NCBI RefSeq assembly: GCF_010731675.1
Contig: NZ_AP022584.1
Coordinates: 4,836,001-4,900,000 of the forward strand
From: Mycobacterium marseillense
GTDB lineage: Bacteria; Actinomycetota; Actinomycetes; Mycobacteriales; Mycobacteriaceae
Direction of reading: 5' to 3'
DNA length: 64,000 bases
The translations under genes and the position numbers were made by a program. The notes below the pieces were generated by a model. The model was not told the DNA's origin. It made no database searches and saw only the letters and a program-made list of their open reading frames with translations. Shown piece by piece: positions 36,495 to 45,900 of this stretch; the stretch's first letter is position 1; each line of letters begins with the position of its first letter.

Positions 36495-37709
36495 GTGGGT
36501 GAGGTTGAGCTGGGCACCAACTCCGAGGTCGGCGCGCTGCGCACGGTCATCGTGCACCGTCCGGGCGCCGAGTTGCTCCGACTCAACCCGCGCAACGTCG
36601 ACCAGCTGCTCTTCGACGGCCTTCCATGGGTCGCCCGCGCGCAGGACGAGCACGACCAGTTCGCCGAGGTGCTGCGTTCCCGCGGGGTCGAGGTGCTGTT
36701 GCTGTCGGACCTGCTCACCGAAGCGCTGACGCACAGCGGGGCCGCGCGGATGCAGGGCGTCGCGGCCGCCGTGGACGCGCGCCGGCTCGGAGTTCCACTG
36801 GCGCAAGAGCTTTCGTCCTACCTGCGAGGGCTGGAGCCGGCCCGGCTGGCGCAGGTCCTGATGGCCGGCATGACGTTCAACGAGTTGCCCGCGGACACCC
36901 GCACCGACGTGTCGTTGGTGCTGCGCATGCACCACGGGGGCGACTTCGTCATCGAGCCTCTGCCGAACCTGGTGTTCACCCGCGACTCGTCGATCTGGAT
37001 CGGCCCGCGGGTGGTGATCCCGACGCTGGCGCTGCGGGCCCGGGTCCGTGAGGCGTCGTTGACCGATCTCATCTATGCCCATCATCCGCGGTTCACCGGG
37101 GTGCGCCGGGCCTACGAGTCGCGCACCGCACCCGTCGAAGGTGGCGACGTGCTGCTGCTCGCTCCCGGGGTCGTCGCGGTAGGGGTGGGCGAGCGCACGA
37201 CGCCCGCCGGTGCGGAAGCGTTGGCCCGCAGTCTGTTTGACGACGACCTCGCGCATACGGTGCTCGCGGTGCCGATCGCCCAGCGGCGCGCACAGATGCA
37301 TCTGGACACGGTGTGCACGATGGTCGACACCGACACGGTGGTGATGTACGCGAACATCGTCGACACGCTGTCGGCGTTCACCATCCAGCGCACGCCCGAC
37401 GGGGTCGCCATCAGCGACGAGGTCCCCTTCCTGGAGGGCGCCGCCAAGGCGATGGAGATCGACAAGCTGCGCGTCATCGACACCGGGCTCGACCCGATCG
37501 TCGCCGAACGCGAGCAATGGGACGACGGCAACAACACGTTAGCGTTGGCGCCCGGTGTCGTCGTCGCCTATGAACGCAACGCGCAGACCAATATTCGCCT
37601 GCAGGAGGCCGGCATCGAAGTGCTGACCATCGCGGGCTCCGAACTGGGCACCGGCCGCGGCGGCCCGCGCTGCATGTCGTGCCCCGTCAGCCGCGACGCA
37701 ATTTCATAG
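36495..37709 (+). CDS. arcA: Arginine deiminase ArcA
   Basis: ArcA hydrolyses arginine to citrulline and ammonia. The 404 residues start [23 protein letters not shown]; further motifs are [17 protein letters not shown] with the active-site His, and the nucleophile Cys in [11 protein letters not shown] near the end. arcB and arcC are not adjacent, as in M. tuberculosis (Rv1001). GTG start. Confidence 0.95.
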   Translation: MGEVELGTNSEVGALRTVIVHRPGAELLRLNPRNVDQLLFDGLPWVARAQDEHDQFAEVLRSRGVEVLLLSDLLTEALTHSGAARMQGVAAAVDARRLGVPLAQELSSYLRGLEPARLAQVLMAGMTFNELPADTRTDVSLVLRMHHGGDFVIEPLPNLVFTRDSSIWIGPRVVIPTLALRARVREASLTDLIYAHHPRFTGVRRAYESRTAPVEGGDVLLLAPGVVAVGVGERTTPAGAEALARSLFDDDLAHTVLAVPIAQRRAQMHLDTVCTMVDTDTVVMYANIVDTLSAFTIQRTPDGVAISDEVPFLEGAAKAMEIDKLRVIDTGLDPIVAEREQWDDGNNTLALAPGVVVAYERNAQTNIRLQEAGIEVLTIAGSELGTGRGGPRCMSCPVSRDAIS

Positions 37710-37782
37710 CACCGCGCACCTATAACTGGCAACGTATTTCCCGAGAGACCCCGTCGCTAGTTGCAGTCTCGCGGCACAGGCA

Positions 37783-39372
37783 TCAGCGCCAGCTCGGCAG
37801 CCAGATCTCCATGTTCCACGTCTGCTGCGAAATCGGCAGGCCCGTCAGCACCGGGAACAGCCAGGCGAAGTTCGTCACCACCAACGCCACATAGGCGCAG
37901 ACGGCGATCAGTCCCAGCGTGCGTCGCTCCGCGTTCACCCCCGGGCCCCGCGCGGGCGCTCCAGGCGTGTACAGGATGTCGCCGCAAATCAGCGCGATGG
38001 CCATCACCAGAAACGGTGCCATCGTCGCCGCGTAGAAGAAGTACATCTGCCGATCGATGTCGGCGAACCATGGCAGCCACCCCGCGCAATAGCCCACCAG
38101 CACAGCGGCATAACGCCAGTCGCGGCGCACCAGCATGCGCCACAGCGCGAAGATCAACACCGGCACCGCCACCCACCACATCGCCGGCGTCCCCACCAGC
38201 ATCTCGGCCTTGACGCAGGACTGCGCGCCACATCCCGGCACGTTCTGCTCGTCGATGGCGTAGAGCACCGGCCGCAATGACATCGGCCAGCTCCACGGCT
38301 TCGACTCCCACGGGTGATGGTTGCCGGCCGAATTCGTCAAGCTCGCGTGGAATTGAAAAGCCTTGGCGGAGTAGTGCCACAGCGACCGGATCGCGTCGGG
38401 TAGCGGGATCACCGAATGCGGGCCGATCGTCTGGCCCACCTCGTGGCGATCGATGGCCGTCTCCGAGGCGAACCATGGCGCATAGCCGGCCAGATACACC
38501 AACACCGGGATGAGGCCCAGCGCATACCCGGTGGGAATGAGGTCGCGTCGCAACGTCCCCAGCCAGGGTCGGTCGACCTGATACTGGCGCCGCGCGGCCA
38601 CGTCGAACGCCAGCGACATCAGCGCGAAGAACACCACGAAGTACAGGCCGGACCACTTTGTGCCGCAAGCCAATCCGAGCAGTACCCCGGCGCCGAAGCG
38701 CCACCACCGCACCCCCAGCCGCGGGCCCCATGCCGTGTCCAAATTGCGGCCCTGCAGCAGCACGACGTGCATTCGCTGCCGCACCTGGTCGCGGTCGACG
38801 ATCAGCGCGCCGAACGCCGCGACCACGAAGAATGTGAGGATGCCGTCGAGCAGCGCCGTGCGCGAGGCGACAAAGCTGACGCCGTCGCAGATGACCAGCA
38901 CTCCGGCGATCGCGCCGATCAGCGTCGAGCGGCTGATGCGCCGGACGATCCGCATCACCAGCGCCACCATCACCACGCCGAGCAATGCGCCGGTGAACCG
39001 CCAGCCGATGCCGCTGTAGCCGAAGATCGCCTCGCCGATCGCGATGAGTTGCTTGCCCACCGGCGGGTGGACCACCAGACCGAACCCCGGATTGTCCTCC
39101 ACCCCGTGGTTGTGCAGCGCCTGCCAGGCCTGCGGGGCATAGTGCTTTTCGTCGAAGACCGGCGTGCCGACATCGGTCGGCGAGCCCAGGTTCAGGAAGC
39201 GGGTAACGGCGGCCACCACGGCGATCACGCCGGTCACCACCCAGCCGCGGACGTGATCGGTCGGCCCGAAATCGGCCACCGGCACCCGCCGGCCCGGGCT
39301 GACGACGGGGACCACGCGCTCCTTTTCGGCGCCCTGGACGTTCAAGGGGGATTCGCGGGCCGGGGCAGTCAT
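37783..39372 (-). CDS. pmt: Protein O-mannosyltransferase Pmt (GT39)
   Basis: A multi-pass membrane glycosyltransferase (529 aa) that transfers mannose from a polyprenyl phosphate to Ser/Thr of exported proteins. The first loop has the catalytic Asp-Glu in PVFDEKHYAPQAW. Many hydrophobic segments follow (for example LIGAIAGVLVICDGVSF, GLIPVLVYLAGYAPWF, APFLVMAIALICG). The ATG at 39372 gives MTAPARESPLN; longer frames are shadow extensions. Divergent from rsmI with 25 bases between starts. Equivalent to Rv1002c. Confidence 0.93.
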   Translation of the reverse strand: MTAPARESPLNVQGAEKERVVPVVSPGRRVPVADFGPTDHVRGWVVTGVIAVVAAVTRFLNLGSPTDVGTPVFDEKHYAPQAWQALHNHGVEDNPGFGLVVHPPVGKQLIAIGEAIFGYSGIGWRFTGALLGVVMVALVMRIVRRISRSTLIGAIAGVLVICDGVSFVASRTALLDGILTFFVVAAFGALIVDRDQVRQRMHVVLLQGRNLDTAWGPRLGVRWWRFGAGVLLGLACGTKWSGLYFVVFFALMSLAFDVAARRQYQVDRPWLGTLRRDLIPTGYALGLIPVLVYLAGYAPWFASETAIDRHEVGQTIGPHSVIPLPDAIRSLWHYSAKAFQFHASLTNSAGNHHPWESKPWSWPMSLRPVLYAIDEQNVPGCGAQSCVKAEMLVGTPAMWWVAVPVLIFALWRMLVRRDWRYAAVLVGYCAGWLPWFADIDRQMYFFYAATMAPFLVMAIALICGDILYTPGAPARGPGVNAERRTLGLIAVCAYVALVVTNFAWLFPVLTGLPISQQTWNMEIWLPSWR

Positions 39373-39397
39373 CGGTGTCGATCGTAGGCTGTCGACC

Positions 39398-40234
39398 ATG
39401 ACCACCGGCCGCCTGTTGCTGGGCGCGACCCCCTTGGGCCAGCCCTCGGACGCCTCGCCCCGCCTCCTGGACGCGCTGGCCACGGCCGACGTGGTGGCCG
39501 CCGAGGACACCCGCAGGGTCCGGACGTTGGCCAACGCCCTCGACGTGAAGATCGCCGGCCGGATCATCAGCATGTTCGACCGGGTCGAGGCCAATCGAGT
39601 GGACTCGGTGGTCGAGGCGATCACGGCCGGCGCGACCGTGCTGGTGGTCAGCGACGCCGGGATGCCGCTGATCAACGACCCCGGCTTCCGGCTGGTGACC
39701 GCGTGCGTGGAGGCCGGCCTGCCGGTGGGATGCCTGCCGGGGCCCTCGGCGGTGACGACCGCGCTGGCCCTGTCCGGCCTGCCGGCGGAGAAGTTCTGCT
39801 TCGAGGGTTTCGCGCCGCGCAAGAAAGCGGCGCGACGAACCTGGCTGGATTCGCTGGCCGACGAGCGACGCACCTGTGTGTTCTTCGAGTCGCCGCGCCG
39901 GTTGCCCGCCTGCTTGCAGGACGCGGTCGAACGGCTCGGCGGCGCGCGCCGGGCCGCGGTGTGCCGGGAACTGACCAAGGTGCACGAAGAGGTGGTGCGC
40001 GGATCGCTCGACGAGCTGGCGGCGTGGGCGGCCGACGGTGTGCTCGGCGAGATCACCGTGGTGCTCGCCGGTGCCACCCCGCGCGCCGACCTGCCGTCGC
40101 TGGTCGCCGAGGTCGAGGAGTTGGTCGCGGGCGGTGCCCGCGTCAAGGACGCCTGCGGCGAGGTGGCCGCCGCCCATCCCGGAGTGCGGTCCCGCCAGCT
40201 CTACGACGCGGTCCTGCAGTCTCGCCGCGATTAG
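39398..40234 (+). CDS. rsmI: 16S rRNA (cytidine1402-2'-O)-methyltransferase RsmI
   Basis: RsmI methylates C1402 of 16S rRNA in the decoding centre using SAM. The tetrapyrrole-methylase fold is seen from LLLGATPLGQPSDASPRLLDAL, AAEDTRRVRTL, SDAGMPLINDPGF and LPGPSAVTTALALSGLP. 278 aa is typical. Equivalent to Rv1003. The membrane gene that follows in M. tuberculosis (Rv1004c) is absent here. Confidence 0.94.
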   Translation: MTTGRLLLGATPLGQPSDASPRLLDALATADVVAAEDTRRVRTLANALDVKIAGRIISMFDRVEANRVDSVVEAITAGATVLVVSDAGMPLINDPGFRLVTACVEAGLPVGCLPGPSAVTTALALSGLPAEKFCFEGFAPRKKAARRTWLDSLADERRTCVFFESPRRLPACLQDAVERLGGARRAAVCRELTKVHEEVVRGSLDELAAWAADGVLGEITVVLAGATPRADLPSLVAEVEELVAGGARVKDACGEVAAAHPGVRSRQLYDAVLQSRRD

Positions 40235-40280
40235 CGGCGGTCGCCGCACAGCCAGAGCCGGGCGCAGCGGGCCGCCGCCA

Positions 40281-41537
40281 TCAGGACAAGCCGGCCGGGG
40301 TTGCCGCGGCGATCGACGGTAGCCCGACGATGGGCGACGCCTTGTGCAGGCATTCGGCCCACTCGGCGTCGGGGTCGGAATCGGCGGTGATCCCGCCGCC
40401 GACGCCGAGCACCGCCCCGCCCCCGGCGTCGAATTCGACGGTGCGGATCGCGACGTTGAGTTCGCAGCCGGCGACGGGGGAGGCCAATCCTATTGTCCCG
40501 CAATAGATTCCCCGGCGGTGCGGTTCCCATTTCGAGAGCAGTTGGCGGGCACGATGTTTGGGTGTCCCGGTGACCGACGCCGGCGGGAAGGTGGCGTCCA
40601 ACAGCGCCGACGTCGGCAACTCGACCGGAACCTGGGCCGCCACCGTGGACACGAGGTGCCACACGCCCGGCGCGCGCCGCACCACCAACAGCTCCGGCAC
40701 GGTCACCGAACCGACGATCGCCACGCGGCCCAGATCGTTGCGGACCAGGTCCACGATCATGATGTTTTCGGCCACCTCTTTGGCCGAGGCGCGCAGCGCC
40801 GACGGCCAGGCGTCCAACGGCAAGGTGCCCTTGATCGGGCTGGACGTGACGGCCGCCCCGCGCCGCCGCAGGAAAAGCTCCGGGGACAGCGACGCCACCG
40901 CGCCCCACGGGCCCGCGACGTACGCTGCCCGGGCCGGAGAGGTGCGAGCGACGCCATCGACGAAGAAGTCCAGCGAGGAACCGGTGACGGCGCCGGTGAA
41001 TTGGGTGCACACGCATGCCTGGTAGACCTCGCCCGCCCGGATGGCTTCCAGGCAGGCAAGCACCCCGTCGCGGTGCGCGGACCGGTCGGCGATGCCCCAG
41101 TCGATCCGGCACTCGCGCGCCGGTGCCGCCGGTGCGGCCAGCGCGGTGGCAAGCCAGCCCGGCATCGGCGCGCCGGACAGGCTTTCGTACCACCAGTGCC
41201 CGTCGCGGTCGCGGCGCAGCACGCTGTCCGTCCAGCCGCCCGCGGCCTCGGGGATCCGGTGCGGATGGGCGTCGGCGCCGGGGTCGGGATACGAGAGGTA
41301 GCCGACCCAGCCGCCACCCACCGCGTGCGGCTCCGGCGTCCGCGAGACCTCGACGGCGAACACGTCGTCGACGTCCACCGGGCCCACCGACAGACTCGGC
41401 GCGATCACCGCCAGGGCACCGAACCACTCGCCGGTCAGCGCGGCCGGCGGCGGCAGACCGAGCCGGGTCGTGGCGTCACCGACGGCGCGCAGCACCTGGG
41501 GTGCGGCGCCGAGATCGCCGAGCCGGTCGATGCGCAC
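40281..41537 (-). CDS. pabB: Aminodeoxychorismate synthase component I PabB
   Basis: PabB converts chorismate and ammonia into 4-amino-4-deoxychorismate for folate. The chorismate-binding end is visible: SPELFLRRRG, SSPIKGTLP, VDLVRNDLGRV, FPPASVTGTPKHRA and YCGTIGLASP. The 418-residue length is normal. It is convergent with rsmI, stops being 46 bases apart. The ECF sigma gene is downstream on the other side of a short gap, on the same strand. Equivalent to Rv1005c. Confidence 0.94.
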   Translation of the reverse strand: MRIDRLGDLGAAPQVLRAVGDATTRLGLPPPAALTGEWFGALAVIAPSLSVGPVDVDDVFAVEVSRTPEPHAVGGGWVGYLSYPDPGADAHPHRIPEAAGGWTDSVLRRDRDGHWWYESLSGAPMPGWLATALAAPAAPARECRIDWGIADRSAHRDGVLACLEAIRAGEVYQACVCTQFTGAVTGSSLDFFVDGVARTSPARAAYVAGPWGAVASLSPELFLRRRGAAVTSSPIKGTLPLDAWPSALRASAKEVAENIMIVDLVRNDLGRVAIVGSVTVPELLVVRRAPGVWHLVSTVAAQVPVELPTSALLDATFPPASVTGTPKHRARQLLSKWEPHRRGIYCGTIGLASPVAGCELNVAIRTVEFDAGGGAVLGVGGGITADSDPDAEWAECLHKASPIVGLPSIAAATPAGLS

Positions 41538-41553
41538 CGACCCAGTGTGCCGC

Positions 41554-42465
41554 TCAGCCGCGGCTGATGTCGCGAGCGGTGGCCAGCGCCGCCAGTTTGC
41601 GCGGGTTGCGCATGACGTAGAAGTTGGTGATCTTGTCGTCGGCGATCTCCACCGTGATCACGCCTTCGAGCTGGTCGCCCAGGTACAGCAGCACCGCCGG
41701 GGCGCCGTTGCAGGTCACCATCTCCACCCGCAGCGTGGCCATCTCCGCGGCCCTGCGCATCAGCCCGGCGATCGCGCGGGCCACCTTGTCGGCGCCGACG
41801 ACCGGCCGGCGAGCGGCGCTCACCACGCCGCCGCTGTCGGCCGTCCAGGTGGCGTCGGGGGCCAGCATCGTCATCAACGCTTCCACGTCACCCCCGGCTG
41901 CCGCGGCCAGGAACTGCGTGGTGATCTCCGCGGTGCGCTCCGGGTCCGCGGCCTCGAACCGCTTGCGCCGGGCTCGCACGTGTTCGCGAGCCCGGTGCGC
42001 CACCTGTCGCACGGTGGGCGCCGGTTTGCCCACCGCCTGGGCGATCTCGCCGTAGTCGAAGCCGAACACCTCGCGCAGCACGAACACCGCCCGCTCGTCG
42101 GGGCTCAGCGTCTCCAACAGGACCAGCATGGCCATCGAAATCGACTCTGCCAGAACGACATCGGTGGATGGATCCTGCTCGTCGAGGAGCAGCGGCTCGG
42201 GCAGCCACGGGCCCACGTACTCCTCGCGCCGCCGGGCGTCGGCCCGCAGCGCGTTGAGCGCCTGCCGGGTGACCAGCTGGGCCAGGTAGGACTTGGTGTC
42301 GCGCACCGTGGCCAGGTCGACGGCCGACCACCGCAGGTAGCTGTCCTGCAGCACGTCGTCGGCCTCGGTCGCCGAGCCCAGCATCTCGTAGGCGATGGTG
42401 AACAGCAGCGGCCGCAGCAGGGTGAACCGTTCGGCGTGCTCGCTGCCGGTGGGCCCGCGTGTCAT
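41554..42465 (-). CDS. RNA polymerase sigma factor, ECF41 type with SnoaL-like tail
   Basis: A 303-residue ECF sigma factor. Region 2 (LLRPLLFTIAYEMLGSATEADDVLQDSYLRW) and region 4 (DERAVFVLREVFGFDYGEIAQAVGKPAPTVRQVAHRAREHV, in parts) are clear. The linker YVGPWLPEPLL and the C-terminal SnoaL-like domain ending FYVMRNPRKLAAL are marks of the ECF41 group, whose tail regulates activity in place of an anti-sigma factor. The ATG overlaps the stop of the oxidoreductase gene. A candidate target promoter precedes that gene. Confidence 0.92.
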   Translation of the reverse strand: MTRGPTGSEHAERFTLLRPLLFTIAYEMLGSATEADDVLQDSYLRWSAVDLATVRDTKSYLAQLVTRQALNALRADARRREEYVGPWLPEPLLLDEQDPSTDVVLAESISMAMLVLLETLSPDERAVFVLREVFGFDYGEIAQAVGKPAPTVRQVAHRAREHVRARRKRFEAADPERTAEITTQFLAAAAGGDVEALMTMLAPDATWTADSGGVVSAARRPVVGADKVARAIAGLMRRAAEMATLRVEMVTCNGAPAVLLYLGDQLEGVITVEIADDKITNFYVMRNPRKLAALATARDISRG

Positions 42466-43649
42466 CGCAGTGCGATCCGCTCGTCGGCAGGGGACTGCGC
42501 GGGCCGCTTGCCGCCCTTGAGCCAGAAATACGAACCCGGTTTGGCGGCCTCGCGCCGGATCGCCCACAGCGTGCCCTTGCAGATCGTCTCCTTGAGCGAC
42601 GCCGCCGCCCGGCCGCCGAGGTACATGTTCACCGGGGTGTCGTCGGTGCGTGCCAGCTGGAAGGTGGCGTGCGTGCGGCCCAGGCTGATGCATTGTCCGA
42701 CGAACGCCTGGCTCAGCGCCGCGGGCGCCTCTCCGGCGATGCGGTCGAGCACGGTGTTGGCGGCCTGGGCGCCCATCGGCCCGGCGGCCTGGCAGCTCAT
42801 CCGCAACGGTTGGCCGGAGGGCGCGGCGGCGTCACCCGCGGCGACGATGCGGTCGTCGTCGATGCTGGTGAGCGTTTCGTCGGTGAGCAGCCGGCCCATC
42901 GGGTCGGTCCGCAGCCCGCTGCGCGTGGCCAGGTCGGGCACGGTGAATCCGGCCGTCCACACGGTGGCCGCGCTGGGCAGCACGGCGCCGTCGGTGAGCA
43001 CCACGTGATCCCAGCGCACCTCGGCCACGGCGACCGATTCCAGCACGTTGACTTCGAGGCGCCGCAGCCGCTTGGCCACCGAGCGCCGGCCGCGCTTGCT
43101 CAGCGACGGGCCGAGGACGGGACCGCAGACCAGGGTCACCGGACGCCCCTGCTCGGCGAGCTCGGAGGCGGTCTCGATGCCGGTCAGGCCGCCGCCGACC
43201 ACGGTGACGGGCGCGGGCAGCGGCAGATCGGTGAGCGCGTAGTGCAGTCGCCGCGCGCTTTCCAGGTCGGCGACCGAATGAGCGAACTCGGCGAAGCCCG
43301 GGACCATCGAGGGCGTCGCGCCGGTGCTGCCCACGGCGTAGATCAGGTAGTCGTAGTTCAGCTCGGCGCCCGACGCCAGCAGGACGCGCCGGCCGGCGGC
43401 CTCGATGGCCTCGACCGTGTCGACGATCAGCCGTATCCCGTCGCCGAGCAACGTCGCGTAATCGGCGGTCGCCGTGCCGGAGTCGGCGACCAGCTGGTGC
43501 AACCGGATGCGCTCCACGAACTCGGGCCGGGGGTTCACCAGCGTGATGTCGATGTCCGGGCGCCGGCGCAGATGGTTGGCGGCCAGCGTGCCGGCGTATC
43601 CGCCGCCGACAACGACGACATGGCTTCTCCTGTGGGCCGCTTCGGTCAT
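42462..43649 (-). CDS. FAD-dependent NAD(P)H oxidoreductase (NDH-2-like)
   Basis: A 395-residue two-dinucleotide-fold flavoprotein. The FAD motif is VVVVGGGYAGTLAANHL, the NAD motif VTVVGGGLTGIETASELAE and the second FAD motif IVAAGDAAA. It resembles NDH-2 and related disulfide-oxidoreductase-fold proteins. ECF41 sigma genes are usually paired with such oxidoreductases. It is likely the main target of the sigma factor. ATG has an AGGAGA ribosome site. Electron acceptor unknown. Confidence 0.9.
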   Translation of the reverse strand: MTEAAHRRSHVVVVGGGYAGTLAANHLRRRPDIDITLVNPRPEFVERIRLHQLVADSGTATADYATLLGDGIRLIVDTVEAIEAAGRRVLLASGAELNYDYLIYAVGSTGATPSMVPGFAEFAHSVADLESARRLHYALTDLPLPAPVTVVGGGLTGIETASELAEQGRPVTLVCGPVLGPSLSKRGRRSVAKRLRRLEVNVLESVAVAEVRWDHVVLTDGAVLPSAATVWTAGFTVPDLATRSGLRTDPMGRLLTDETLTSIDDDRIVAAGDAAAPSGQPLRMSCQAAGPMGAQAANTVLDRIAGEAPAALSQAFVGQCISLGRTHATFQLARTDDTPVNMYLGGRAAASLKETICKGTLWAIRREAAKPGSYFWLKGGKRPAQSPADERIALR

Positions 43650-43684
43650 GGCTGTCTCCTATTCGTGAGGACTTGTGCCCTTGA

Positions 43685-43711
43685 GACACCGCAGACCGTC
43701 CGAGCGTGACA
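43685..43711 (-). promoter_or_regulatory. Candidate ECF41 promoter
   Basis: On the minus strand TGTCACG, a 16-base spacer and TGTC. The published ECF41 consensus is TGTCACA-N16-CGTC, so this matches with two differing bases. It lies 36-62 bases before the oxidoreductase ATG and reads into it, giving an autoregulated oxidoreductase-sigma unit. Confidence 0.65.
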
Positions 43712-44013
43712 CGTCGCCCGTTATTGTGACCCGTCTCACTGCGCGCGTGCGACGGCCGGTCCCCGGTTGCCGAGCGCACCCCCGCTGAGCTGTGGCAAAG
43801 CGGCGCCGGAACGCCCGTGATACGCTGCGCTACGCCAATTCGTGGCCCGCCCCCGGGCCGGATACACGCACCAGACATCCCGCGAAATGTGGGGCCACTT
43901 CACTGCGCATCGGTGTGTATTGGGAGAAGCAACCTTGACGACGACCATCTTTGCGAGCGGCCGCAGGCCTTCGCTGTCGGGTTTGTCGTCGGGTGCGATC
44001 TGACGCGGTGACG

Positions 44014-45687
44014 ATGTTGTGCTCAGTGAGGACAAGCGCGCTCGCCGCGGTCGTGTGCGCGGCGCTGGTGTTGAGCGGGTGTGGCGGTAAGAGTGACCCC
44101 GGGCCCCTGTCCGCGATGGTCAGCCCGCCCATCCCGCCCACCGCGCAGGAGATTCCGAACCCGCTGCGCGGGCAGTACGAGGAAATGCTGAATCCGCTTT
44201 TCCCGCAGGGAAATTCGGCGCAGCAGCGGTACTCGTCCTGGCCCGCGTCGTACGACGCCAGCCTGCGTGTCTCGTGGCGGCAGTTGCAGCCGGTCGATCC
44301 GCGCACCCTGCCCCCCGATGCGCCCGACGACCGCAAGTTCGATTTCAGCGCGATCGACGACGCGCTGTCCAAGCTCGGGGCCCGGAACATGCGCCTTGTC
44401 CTTGGCGTGTACGTCTACAAATCCTGTTGCAACGACACCTATCCCGACAACACCAACATCGCGATCCCGGACTGGGTGCGCCCGTTCGCCGCCAGCTATC
44501 CCGCGCCGGCGAAGAGCTCGGTGCCCGGCGTCACGCAGGTGGTGCCGAATTTCAACGACCCCGACTACCTCAACGGGGTCAGTGAGCTGCTGGCCGCCCT
44601 TGGCCGTCGCTACGACGGCGACGAGCGACTCAGCGTGTTCGAGTTCTCCGGATACGGCGACTTCGGCAAGAACGACGTCGCGTATCTGCGCGATGCGCTC
44701 AGCGCGCCGGGACCCGCGCAGGACGACAGCATGACAAAGCTGGGCTATTACAGCCAGTTCCGCGACCAGAGCATCACGAAGGCCTCCATTGCGCGGCTGG
44801 TCGCGGCGAACACGAATGCGTTCGGTCACACGCAATTGGTGGTGGCCCCCCAGAATCCGGAGATCGTCCGCGAACTGTTCGCCGACGACGTCACCAAGAA
44901 ACTGGCCGCGCCCGTCGGCATCCGCGCGGATTGCCTCGGTGTGCAGGCGCCGTTGCCGGAATGGGCCGACGCCAGCGACTCGCATTACGTCCGGTCCAAC
45001 GATGCGGTCGTCAATGCGATCAAGCAGCGGCTCAGCTCGTCGCTGGTGATCAGCCAGTGGTGCCGGTTGCCGAGCGGCGCGGACCCCCGGTCGTATTACG
45101 AGAAGGGGCTGCACGACGTCATCAGGTATCACGTGTCGATGACCTCGAGCGCCGACTTCCCCGATCGGGATGCGGCCTCGGCGATGGATTCCAAGCTGTT
45201 CCTGCTGTGGGCCAAGGCCAATACTTCTGCGGGCTACCGGTACTCGGTCGAAGCGCAGCCGGGATCGCAGTCGATCCAGGGCAAGGTGGCGACGATCTCG
45301 GTGGCCTGGACCAACTACGGCTCGGCGGCGGCCACCGAGCACTGGGAGCCCGGGTACAAGCTGGTCGACTTCTCCGGGGCGGTGGTTCGCAGCCTGCCGG
45401 CGACGGTGAACCTGGCGAAGCTGGTCCACGACGAGACCAGCCAATCGCGTGAGGAACCGGTTCCCGAATCGTCGAGCGAGTCGGTCCACGTCGACGTGAC
45501 GGGCCTGGCGCCCGGCCACTACACGCTGCGGGCCTCCGTCGAATGGCGACAACACAAACCGGGCGCCTCGCACGTCGTCAATTACGCACCTATGGCGTTG
45601 GCTCGGGACGGCCGCGACGGTGCCGGACTGTACCCGATTGCCACACTTGACATCCCGAGCGATTCGGCCTCAGCAAACGGTCAGTGA
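44014..45687 (+). CDS. Secreted lipoprotein, glycoside-hydrolase-like (DUF4832-type), copy 1
   Basis: A 557-residue lipoprotein. The start MLCSVRTSALAAVVCAALVLSGC gives a signal peptide and lipobox (LVLSGC). The mature part begins with EIPNPLRGQYEEMLNPLFPQG, and phrases such as SWRQLQPVDP, FEFSGYGDFG and the closing beta-rich domain (ATEHWEPGYKLVDFSG) suggest a TIM-barrel plus beta-sandwich glycan-active protein like DUF4832 families. Catalytic acids cannot be proved by eye. It is paralogous along its entire length to 48900-50576. Probably acts on an extracellular polysaccharide of this locus. Confidence 0.75.
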   Translation: MLCSVRTSALAAVVCAALVLSGCGGKSDPGPLSAMVSPPIPPTAQEIPNPLRGQYEEMLNPLFPQGNSAQQRYSSWPASYDASLRVSWRQLQPVDPRTLPPDAPDDRKFDFSAIDDALSKLGARNMRLVLGVYVYKSCCNDTYPDNTNIAIPDWVRPFAASYPAPAKSSVPGVTQVVPNFNDPDYLNGVSELLAALGRRYDGDERLSVFEFSGYGDFGKNDVAYLRDALSAPGPAQDDSMTKLGYYSQFRDQSITKASIARLVAANTNAFGHTQLVVAPQNPEIVRELFADDVTKKLAAPVGIRADCLGVQAPLPEWADASDSHYVRSNDAVVNAIKQRLSSSLVISQWCRLPSGADPRSYYEKGLHDVIRYHVSMTSSADFPDRDAASAMDSKLFLLWAKANTSAGYRYSVEAQPGSQSIQGKVATISVAWTNYGSAAATEHWEPGYKLVDFSGAVVRSLPATVNLAKLVHDETSQSREEPVPESSSESVHVDVTGLAPGHYTLRASVEWRQHKPGASHVVNYAPMALARDGRDGAGLYPIATLDIPSDSASANGQ

Positions 45688-45900
45688 CCTGGTGCGGCGG
45701 TCGCGATCGTTCGTCACTGCGAGCTTGTCGTAACCCCGGATGCGCGGTGCCGTGCGTGATACCGTTCTCAAACGGATTTCAGCCCCCTGACCAGGCGGGT
45801 CGGAATTCAACCAAGCAACCGAGCGAGCGAACCGTCGAGAAATGCGCGGGCACGTCCAGCGGGGACCCACACGGGATAGTGCCCCGTATCGGAGGAGTCC

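Noticed and set aside
35802-37517. AlkB frame extended to 571 residues across arcA
   Set aside because: The extra N-terminal part is antisense of arcA with no domain; the 205-residue version matches the known length.
37757-40249. Very long minus-strand frame of 830 residues overlapping pmt and rsmI
   Set aside because: It is a high-GC shadow: the composition is rich in Arg/Gly/Pro, and pmt in another frame has clear membrane segments and motifs.
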